Of a stretch of 11,535 nt of DNA, positions 5,903 through 11,535 are shown piece after piece. The stretch covers positions 1 through 11,535 of the forward strand of contig JAIPAN010000013.1 in the NCBI GenBank assembly GCA_021740025.1, given 5' to 3'. The translations under genes were made by a program, and so were the position numbers. Source of the DNA: Sphingobacteriaceae bacterium. Lineage in GTDB: Bacteria; Bacteroidota; Bacteroidia; Sphingobacteriales; Sphingobacteriaceae. Positions within the stretch are counted from its first letter, which is position 1. The number at the start of each line of letters is the position of its first letter. Below the pieces are notes generated by a model, which was not told the DNA's origin, did no database searches, and worked only from the letters and a program-made list of their open reading frames with translations.

Positions 5903-8218
5903 ATGAAAAAGATTTTTTGGATGGCATTCATCCTATTTCAACTGATATATACTGGCTCTTGGGCACAGGCAGTGGTAAAGGGGCGTATTCAAGACGCCAA
6001 AACTGGCGAAAATATCGTGGGGGCAACCGTTTCCATTCCCGATTTAAGGCTAAGTACATCTAGCAATAGTAAAGGCGAATTTATACTGAGTAATACCCCG
6101 GCAAGGGGCCTATTTTTGATAGAAGTACGCTACATAGGCTACAAAACCAGCACTCAAAATGTTGATTTTGCAAATACGGGCGTATTGGTTTTTAAACTTG
6201 GGCAAAGTAGCATTGAGGGCCATGAGGTGGTAATTACCGGAAGCACATCAAGTGCAGATAATCGAAAAAATAGTGCCAGTATAAGTTTGGTTGAACGAGA
6301 AAAATTACTCAATCAGTCTACCAATATTATAGACGCCCTAAGCAAAATACCGGGGGTTTCGCAAATTACCACGGGCGGAGGAGTGTCTAAACCAGTTATT
6401 CGTGGTTTAGGTTATAACCGAGTAATTACGTTGGCCGATGGGGCTAAGCAAGAGGGCCAGCAGTGGGGAGATGAACACGGTATAGAAATAGATCAATTTA
6501 ATGTTGATAAGGTGGAGGTGTTAAAGGGTGCGGCTAGCCTTTTGTATGGTTCTGATGCGCTAGGAGGTGTTATTAATCTGGTTGACCCCTTGCCAGCACC
6601 CGAGGGTCAAATTAAAGGAGAGGTGCTAAGTAGTTTTTCAAGTAATGGTGCAATGTTTGGAAACTCGGCAATGGTTTTTGGCAACAAAAACGGCTTTGTT
6701 TGGCGCTCGAGAATATCGTTTAAAAACGAAAAGGGTTACGAAACACCTATCGGTAGAATTCCCAATACCGGCTTTAACGAACAAAACCTGAGTGGACAGG
6801 TGGGAATAAACAAAAAATGGGGCTATGCACACCTAAACGTGACGAGCTTTATTAGCAATGTGGGCTTGCCCGATTTTTTACCAAATGCAAATGGTGAATT
6901 TGAAAATGCTAGTGGTAATGTATTGACCCCGAGTCAAATAAATAGCCGAAAATTGCTTTTGCCTAATCAAGCAATACTGCATAAAAAAATAGCATTTAAC
7001 AGCAACGTTCTGTTGGGTTCGGGTAGACTTAGAAGCAATATAACTTTTCAAAAAAACCAACGGAAAGAGTTTGAAGATGATCAATCGGTTCCCGGGTTGT
7101 TTTTTGATTTGAACACATTAAGTAGTGACTTTAAATATTTCTTTCCGGATAAAAATGGTTTAGAACGAGTATTTGGCGTTTCTACGGTAAACCAAAAAAA
7201 CAGCAATGAGGGGCAAGAATTTTTGGTGCCCAATTATAACTCAATGGAATGGGGAATGTTTGGTTACCTAAAAAAGAGTTGGAAAGAAACAAGTTTAAAT
7301 GTTGGACTTCGCTTGGATCAAAAACAAACCAAATCGGAAGAATTGGTTGAAAATGGTACAGCTATTTTCGATGCGTTTGAAAATAAATTTAGCAATGTAA
7401 GTGCGGCGGTTGGTTTCACCCAAGAGTTTGGAGAGGTGTGGAATATTAAAGCCAATGTGGGGTCGGCATTTCGGGCACCCAATATTGCCGAATTATCTGC
7501 TAACGGGGTTCATGAGGGTGCTTTTCGTTATGAAATTGGAAGCAGTACGCTAAAACCTGAACGAAGTTTATATACCGATTTGGCTCTTGGTTTTCATACC
7601 GAAAAAATAGATGTGGATTGGACTGTCTTTTATAACCAAATTAATCGATACATCTATGCCCGCCAATTGGGGGGTGAAACCATTACCAACAATGGAACTG
7701 TTTTGCCGGTTTACCGTTTTGGACAAGACAATGCGGTGCTGACTGGAACCGAGTTTAGCATCACGCTACACCCAATGGATGTATTGCATATAGAAAGTAG
7801 TTTTGCCTATACTCGAGCCAGTAATAAAACAACTGGTAGGGCACTTCCCTTTATTCCAGCGGGGGTTGTTAGAAATGATTTTCGCTTAGAGCCAAAACTT
7901 AAAGGATTGAAAAACTCCTATTTATCTTTAGGCTTAGACCACGTATTTGCCCAAAAACGTATCGATGTTTTTGAAACAAGCACGGGGGCTTACACCCTAT
8001 TAAATGCGGGCATAGGTACCAGCATTTTAATACATAAAATGCCCCTAAAAATTCATGTGGCTGGAAATAATTTATTAAACAAAAAATACTACGACCACCT
8101 AAGTCGCCTAAAACCGGGGAGATTAAACGGATTAAATCCTAGTCTTGGTTTTTTTAACCCTGGTAGAAATTTAACTATTGGGATTTTTATTCCTTTAGTT
8201 ATCCAACAAACTTATTAA
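5903..8218 (+). CDS. TonB-dependent outer-membrane receptor, probable metal uptake
   Basis: This 771-residue outer-membrane protein would import a ligand using energy from TonB-ExbB-ExbD. A signal peptide ends near SWAQA (residues 19-23). A carboxypeptidase-regulatory-like beta domain follows at about 24-98 (VVKGRIQDAKTGENIVGATV at its start, FLIEVRYIGYKT at 71-82), as is usual in Bacteroidota receptors. A TonB-box-like HEVVITGS lies at 107-114. The plug domain (about 122-230) shows IIDALSKIPGV, RGLGYNRV at 167-174, QEGQQWGDEHGIEID at 183-197 and VEVLKGAASLLYGSDALGGV at 204-223. The remainder forms the beta-barrel with many aromatic-rich strands. There is no SusD partner, so a polysaccharide system is unlikely. 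The GDEHG segment in the plug and the Cys/His protein just upstream point toward a metal such as zinc or copper, but this is inference. It is probably transcribed from the small upstream gene or its own promoter. Confidence 0.93.
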   Translation: MKKIFWMAFILFQLIYTGSWAQAVVKGRIQDAKTGENIVGATVSIPDLRLSTSSNSKGEFILSNTPARGLFLIEVRYIGYKTSTQNVDFANTGVLVFKLGQSSIEGHEVVITGSTSSADNRKNSASISLVEREKLLNQSTNIIDALSKIPGVSQITTGGGVSKPVIRGLGYNRVITLADGAKQEGQQWGDEHGIEIDQFNVDKVEVLKGAASLLYGSDALGGVINLVDPLPAPEGQIKGEVLSSFSSNGAMFGNSAMVFGNKNGFVWRSRISFKNEKGYETPIGRIPNTGFNEQNLSGQVGINKKWGYAHLNVTSFISNVGLPDFLPNANGEFENASGNVLTPSQINSRKLLLPNQAILHKKIAFNSNVLLGSGRLRSNITFQKNQRKEFEDDQSVPGLFFDLNTLSSDFKYFFPDKNGLERVFGVSTVNQKNSNEGQEFLVPNYNSMEWGMFGYLKKSWKETSLNVGLRLDQKQTKSEELVENGTAIFDAFENKFSNVSAAVGFTQEFGEVWNIKANVGSAFRAPNIAELSANGVHEGAFRYEIGSSTLKPERSLYTDLALGFHTEKIDVDWTVFYNQINRYIYARQLGGETITNNGTVLPVYRFGQDNAVLTGTEFSITLHPMDVLHIESSFAYTRASNKTTGRALPFIPAGVVRNDFRLEPKLKGLKNSYLSLGLDHVFAQKRIDVFETSTGAYTLLNAGIGTSILIHKMPLKIHVAGNNLLNKKYYDHLSRLKPGRLNGLNPSLGFFNPGRNLTIGIFIPLVIQQTY

Positions 8219-8262
8219 TGTATTGAATTATATACTTTAATATCTATAACTTATATTTACTT

Positions 8263-8304
8263 AATGAGATTTACGAATTTTCTATCTCATTGTATTTATT
8301 TATT
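8263..8304 (+). terminator. Hairpin after the receptor gene, likely terminator
   Basis: AATGAGAT (8263-8270) pairs perfectly with ATCTCATT (8284-8291) around a 13-base loop, and a T-rich stretch (GTATTTATTTATT) follows. It lies 45 bases after the receptor stop and ends about 30 bases before the metalloprotease ATG. The stem is AT-rich and weaker than a typical terminator, and the T tract is interrupted. It may therefore be a terminator for the receptor transcript or part of the metalloprotease leader. I see no clear TTTG...TAnnTTTG promoter in the 103-base spacer. Confidence 0.4.
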
Positions 8305-8321
8305 AACAAAACCAATTAAAT

Positions 8322-10814
8322 ATGATTAAAAACTTTCGTACCACAAGTCATTTAGCTTTAAGTTTAGTGTTTATTGCCCTAGGAATTACTAGTGCAGTGG
8401 CACAAAAAAAGCCAAGTGCTCCAGCAGCAGCCCCAGCGGCAGCTAGCGCTCCGGCAGGTCCTGCCAAACCGGGTATTAAACCCTATAAAGATGTAATTAC
8501 CGAAAAAGCTAAAACCGATAAGGGAATGTTTAAGGTACATCAAGTAGATGGAAAATATTATTATGAGATACCCGATTCATTGTTCGGGAGAGAAATGCTC
8601 ATGGTAACCCGTTATGTAAAAACTCCGGCAGTTGACGGAACCTACGGAGGGGAAGAATTAAATGAACAAGTATGGGTATGGCAAAAACGCGATAAGCAGG
8701 TATTGCTTCGTGTGCCTTCTTATGACAATGTAGCGGCTAAGGGTTCCGATATGTATCAATCGGTTAAAAACTCAAATTTAGATCCCATTTTAAGTGCTTT
8801 TGATATCAAAGCTATTAATAAAGATTCGGCTTCTGTAGTTATTGATGCGACCGATTTGTTTACAAAAGATGTCTTGTCAATTGGCTTACCAACAGCGGTA
8901 AGAACCAGATATAAAATATCGGCATTAGACGAAGCTCGTTCTTACATTGATACAGTAAAAAGTTTCCCTATAAACGTTGAAGTAACGACCACTAAAACCT
9001 ACAGAGCAGCTGCCGCACCGGTAGACGAAAGCTTGGGTTCGGTGACTGTTGAAATTCACAACTCCTTATTATTATTGCCAAAAGTACCTATGAAACCGCG
9101 TTTATCTGACGATAGAGTTGGGTTCTTTTCTCAGGCACAAACCGACTACGGTATCGATGCTCAAAAAGCAACCGTTACACGCTATGCCCGTCATTGGAGA
9201 TTAGAGCCAAAAGATAAAGAGGCTTACAAACGTGGCGAATTGGTAGAACCGGTAAAACAAATTGTATACTACATCGATCCAGCTACACCACAAAAATGGC
9301 GTCAGTACTTAAAAGATGGAGTAAACGATTGGAATGCGGCTTTTGAAAAAGCTGGATTTAAAAACGCCATTGTGTGTTTAGATCCACCTAACGATCCAGA
9401 CTGGAGCCCAGAAGATGCTCGTTACTCGGTGATTAGATATTTCGCTTCAAACATTCCAAATGCCTATGGTCCGCACGTGGCCGATCCGCGTTCGGGTGAA
9501 ATTTTAGAAACCGATATTGGCTGGTACCACAACGTAATGAACTTGGTTCGCAATTGGTTCTTTGTTCAAACCGCAGCTATTAATCCCGATGCTAGAACAC
9601 CTAAATTTAAAGACGAGTTGATGGGTAAATTAATCCGTTTCGTGTCTTCACACGAGGTGGGTCACACACTGGGCTTACCACATAACTTTGGTTCAAGTGT
9701 AGCCTTCCCTGTTGATTCTTTACGTTCTGCAGCTTTCACCAAAAAAATGGGCGGTACTGCACCATCTATTATGGATTATGCCCGCTTTAACTACATTGCA
9801 CAACCTGGCGATGGCGATGTGGTATTGTACCCTGGGATTGGCGAATACGATAAATGGGCCATTAAATGGGGTTATACGTGGTTCGATACCAATTCGGCTG
9901 ATGAAGATGCTAAAATCTTAAACAAGTGGACACTAGAGCGTGCAGGCAACCCGAAATACTTCTACGGACAACAAACTGGTAACCCAATTGATCCACGTGC
10001 ACAATCTGAAGATTTAGGTGATGATGCTATGAAAGCCTCGGCTTACGGTATTGCGAACTTAAAACGCATTCTTCCAAATATCGAAAAATGGACCTTTGAA
10101 GAAGGAAAACCATACGATAATTTGAGAGAATTATATGGTGAAGTACTTGTACAATGGAACCGTTATATGGGCCACGTGCGTTCAAACATTGGTGGTATTT
10201 ACGAAAACGATAAAACCTACGAACAAAAAGGGGATGTATATACCCACGTAGCTAAAGCAAAACAACAAGAAGCGCTTCGTTTTATTAATGCACAAGCTTT
10301 TGCGACCCCAACCTGGATGCTAGATAAATCCGTATTGAACAAATTTGATCAAGCGGGTATCATAGAGCGTTTACGCGGAACACAAGTAAATATTTTGAAT
10401 GGTATTTTAGAACCAGCTCGTTTAGCTCGTGTAATAGACAACAGTGCTAAAAATGGCGATAGTGCCTATGGCTTAACCGATCTTTTTGCTGATGTACACA
10501 AGGGTGTTTGGACTGAATTGGCCAGTGGTGCTAACATAGATACCTACAAAAGAAACCTACAGCGTGCCTATATAGACCGCTTAGGATTCTTAATTAATAA
10601 ACAAGATACACCTGCGCCAGCCGCTTTCCCAGGCACACCGGCAGGTCCACGTTTTGATGCCACCACTTCAGATATCAGACCAATGGCACGCAGAGAGTTG
10701 AAAAACCTAGCTGCTGAAATTCGTGCAAGCTTGGGTAAATTTAGCAACCCTGTAGTAAAAGCACATTTAGAAGATGCTTTAGTAAGCATTCAACAAGTGC
10801 TTGATCCGAAATAA
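8322..10814 (+). CDS. Exported zinc-dependent metalloprotease (DUF5118/DUF5117/DUF4953 metzincin type)
   Basis: This 830-residue protein has a signal peptide (about residues 1-28, ending SAVAQ) and then an Ala/Pro-rich linker (about 31-50). The N-terminal region (about 52-300, with DKGMFKVHQVDGKYYYEIPD at 66-85 and FGREMLMVTRYVKTP at 88-102) fits DUF5118 plus DUF5117. The catalytic region carries SSHEVGHTLGLPHNF at 442-456, where His444, His448 and His454 are zinc ligands and Glu445 the catalytic base. SIMDYARF at 482-489 supplies the Met-turn (Met484), which makes it a metzincin rather than a gluzincin. A helical C-terminal part runs from about 570 to 825. A second Pro/Ala-rich patch lies at 763-776. 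It probably acts in the periplasm or at the cell surface. I see no C-terminal type IX sorting domain, and the natural substrate of this family is unknown to me. The ATG is preceded by an A-rich leader (AACAAAACCAATTAAAT), typical of well-translated genes here. Confidence 0.93.
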   Translation: MIKNFRTTSHLALSLVFIALGITSAVAQKKPSAPAAAPAAASAPAGPAKPGIKPYKDVITEKAKTDKGMFKVHQVDGKYYYEIPDSLFGREMLMVTRYVKTPAVDGTYGGEELNEQVWVWQKRDKQVLLRVPSYDNVAAKGSDMYQSVKNSNLDPILSAFDIKAINKDSASVVIDATDLFTKDVLSIGLPTAVRTRYKISALDEARSYIDTVKSFPINVEVTTTKTYRAAAAPVDESLGSVTVEIHNSLLLLPKVPMKPRLSDDRVGFFSQAQTDYGIDAQKATVTRYARHWRLEPKDKEAYKRGELVEPVKQIVYYIDPATPQKWRQYLKDGVNDWNAAFEKAGFKNAIVCLDPPNDPDWSPEDARYSVIRYFASNIPNAYGPHVADPRSGEILETDIGWYHNVMNLVRNWFFVQTAAINPDARTPKFKDELMGKLIRFVSSHEVGHTLGLPHNFGSSVAFPVDSLRSAAFTKKMGGTAPSIMDYARFNYIAQPGDGDVVLYPGIGEYDKWAIKWGYTWFDTNSADEDAKILNKWTLERAGNPKYFYGQQTGNPIDPRAQSEDLGDDAMKASAYGIANLKRILPNIEKWTFEEGKPYDNLRELYGEVLVQWNRYMGHVRSNIGGIYENDKTYEQKGDVYTHVAKAKQQEALRFINAQAFATPTWMLDKSVLNKFDQAGIIERLRGTQVNILNGILEPARLARVIDNSAKNGDSAYGLTDLFADVHKGVWTELASGANIDTYKRNLQRAYIDRLGFLINKQDTPAPAAFPGTPAGPRFDATTSDIRPMARRELKNLAAEIRASLGKFSNPVVKAHLEDALVSIQQVLDPK

Positions 10815-10830
10815 TCAAGGTTTAATTCAT

Positions 10831-10866
10831 AAAAAAGCCCCATATCTTACGATTGGGGCTTTTTTT
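10831..10866. terminator. Strong bidirectional intrinsic terminator
   Basis: AAAAAAGCCCCA (10831-10842) pairs perfectly over 12 bases with TGGGGCTTTTTT (10854-10865) around an 11-base loop. On the plus strand the GC core is followed by seven Ts (10860-10866), 17 bases after the metalloprotease stop. On the minus strand the same element gives a GC core followed by six Ts, placed just after the tRNA gene. It can therefore end both convergent transcripts. Confidence 0.9.
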
Positions 10867-10873
10867 ATTGGAG

Positions 10874-10947
10874 TCGGGATGGCCGGATTTGAACCGACGA
10901 CCTTCAGCACCCCATGCTGACGCGATACCGGGCTACGCTACATCCCG
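10874..10947 (-). tRNA. tRNA-Pro (anticodon GGG)
   Basis: A full 74-base cloverleaf can be folded on the minus strand. The acceptor stem CGGGATG pairs with CATCCCG, followed by discriminator A. The D arm is GCG/CGC with GG in the loop. The anticodon stem is TCAGC/GCTGA around loop ATGGGGT, with anticodon GGG at 10913-10911 and G at position 37. The variable loop has five bases, and the T arm GTCGG/CCGGC has one G-T pair and loop TTCAAAT. The anticodon reads proline codons CCC and CCU. The opening C1-G72 pair fits tRNA-Pro. The 3' CCA is not encoded (CTC follows the discriminator), so it is added after transcription. Confidence 0.96.
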
Positions 10948-10954
10948 AAGAACA

Positions 10955-10962
10955 CAAAATTA
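10955..10962 (-). promoter_or_regulatory. -7 promoter element of the tRNA-Pro gene
   Basis: TAATTTTG on the minus strand (10962-10955) is an exact match to the Bacteroidota -7 element TAnnTTTG. Its last base lies seven bases before the mature tRNA 5' end, so transcription would start at or very near the tRNA. I do not see a clear TTTG box 19-20 bases further upstream, only a T-rich run. Confidence 0.55.
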
Positions 10963-11010
10963 TGTATTTTTGGTGGAGCTTAAAAATCTGATATTAAAAC
11001 TAATGTATTG

Positions 11011-11032
11011 ACAATCAGATTGTTTAACAATC
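11011..11032. repeat. Two interlocking palindromes upstream of ybeY
   Basis: ACAATC-A-GATTGT (11011-11023, 6-base arms around one base) overlaps GATTGTT-T-AACAATC (11018-11032, 7-base arms around one base). The unit ACAATC/GATTGT therefore occurs three times in alternating orientation within 22 bases, ending 15 bases before the chosen ybeY ATG. It could bind a dimeric regulator as two overlapping sites. As RNA, the shared middle arm could pair with either neighbour, though one-base loops would have to open. Symmetry is read directly; function is inference. Confidence 0.4.
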
Positions 11033-11047
11033 ATTTAAGTGCAAAAG

Positions 11048-11491
11048 ATGGCAAATACGATCCGAGGAATTCGGTTTTTTACAGAAGATTGTAGCGTAGT
11101 GCTTAAAAATAAAGCACAGCTCCGCGATTGGTTTATAAACACCGCCCTAGCAGAAGGTACAGGAATTAAAGAGTTGAATTATATTTTTTGTAGCGATGCT
11201 TATTTGCTCGAAATGAATCAATCTTATCTCAATCACGATACCTATACCGATATCATCACCTTTGACAATAGCGAATCCGACATGAAGGTGTTGGGTGATA
11301 TTTTCATCAGCATAGATCGAATAAAAGAAAATGCCAAGAGCTTTGGTGTTTCCGAAATTGACGAGCTACACCGGGTAATGATTCATGGGCTCTTACACCT
11401 CTTGGGCTATGGCGATAAAAGCAAAACCGAAAAGGCTAAAATGACCGAAAAAGAAAACTACTACTTGGGGCTTCGCTCCTTTGTTGCTTAG
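11048..11491 (+). CDS. ybeY: Endoribonuclease YbeY (16S rRNA 3'-end maturation)
   Basis: This is a 147-residue cytoplasmic metal-dependent endoribonuclease that takes part in 16S rRNA 3'-end maturation and ribosome quality control. I start it at the ATG at 11048. An in-frame GTG at 11039 would add three residues, but there is no Shine-Dalgarno sequence to favour it. Family features: LNHDTYTDIITF at 61-72, the conserved segment before the core; GDIFIS at 83-88; and the metal-site motif MIHGLLHLLGYGDK at 111-124, with His113 and His117. The third ligand of the H3xH5xH signature is Asp123 rather than His. I recall this Asp version from other Bacteroidota, so the enzyme is probably active. The stop overlaps the stop of a convergent minus-strand frame by a few bases. 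The gene lies divergent from tRNA-Pro. Confidence 0.94.
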   Translation: MANTIRGIRFFTEDCSVVLKNKAQLRDWFINTALAEGTGIKELNYIFCSDAYLLEMNQSYLNHDTYTDIITFDNSESDMKVLGDIFISIDRIKENAKSFGVSEIDELHRVMIHGLLHLLGYGDKSKTEKAKMTEKENYYLGLRSFVA

Positions 11492-11535
11492 TGCATCGGT
11501 ATTTCAATGACCAATACCTTGGCGGCTTCTTCTAC
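11488..11535 (-). CDS. C-terminal end of a convergent gene (partial, 15 codons)
   Basis: The minus strand is open from the right edge to TAA at 11490-11488, giving VEEAAKVLVIEIPMH. Its stop overlaps the ybeY stop by four bases, tail to tail. The short VLVIEIP ending is reminiscent of the last beta-strand of GHKL/histidine-kinase ATPase domains, but 15 residues are too few to assign a family. That it is coding rests on the open frame, the plausible composition and the otherwise unused strand. Confidence 0.4.
   Translation of the reverse strand, partial: VEEAAKVLVIEIPMH

Noticed and set aside
11039..11047. GTG start giving a 150-residue YbeY
   Set aside because: An ATG three codons later fits the family length equally well, and no ribosome-binding site favours the GTG.
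1..11535. Mobile elements, CRISPR arrays, phage or defence genes
   Set aside because: I found no transposase, integrase, repeat-spacer array, long terminal repeats or defence-type domain; nearly all coding space is accounted for by known families.

Overview
The window looks like ordinary chromosomal DNA of a member of the Bacteroidota. The reasons are: AT-rich spacers; a near absence of Shine-Dalgarno sequences, with A/T-rich leaders instead; promoter-like elements of the TTTG...TAnnTTTG type; a tRNA gene without an encoded CCA end; a TonB-dependent receptor with a carboxypeptidase-regulatory-like N-terminal domain; and a large DUF5117/DUF4953-type metzincin. Genus cannot be told from the sequence. 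No stretch longer than 300 bases lacks a gene.

Left half, minus strand (5427 down to 1): a compact histidine-utilisation (hut) cluster, in transcription order hutU, an unrecognised 112-residue protein, a secreted cyclophilin-type peptidyl-prolyl isomerase, an exonuclease III/AP endonuclease, hutI, and hutG cut by the window edge. HutU, HutI and HutG carry out the last three steps of histidine breakdown: urocanate to imidazolonepropionate, to formiminoglutamate, to glutamate plus formamide. The first enzyme, histidine ammonia-lyase (HutH), is not in the window. Four of the five junctions are overlaps or a 1-base gap. The only real spacer (31 bases, before the isomerase) carries a good candidate internal promoter, so the cluster may be transcribed as two overlapping units.

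Centre, plus strand (5495 to 8218): a short exported Cys/His-containing protein ending in an RGPP motif, then a TonB-dependent outer-membrane receptor. The pairing suggests uptake of a metal ion or metal complex, but the substrate is inferred only from context. A short hairpin lies between the two genes. The spacer shared with hutU carries an inverted repeat that could be an operator.

Right half: a large exported zinc metalloprotease with HExxHxxGxxH and Met-turn motifs (8322 to 10814). A strong, apparently bidirectional terminator follows it, shared with a convergent tRNA-Pro(GGG) gene. Beyond that lie the rRNA-processing endoribonuclease gene ybeY, preceded by two interlocking palindromes, and the last codons of a convergent minus-strand gene at the right edge.

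I see no mobile element, CRISPR array, phage gene or defence island, and no convincing new multi-gene system. The points most worth a second look are the mixed gene content of the hut cluster with its uncharacterised 112-residue protein, the small Cys/His protein paired with the receptor, and the interlocking palindromes before ybeY.
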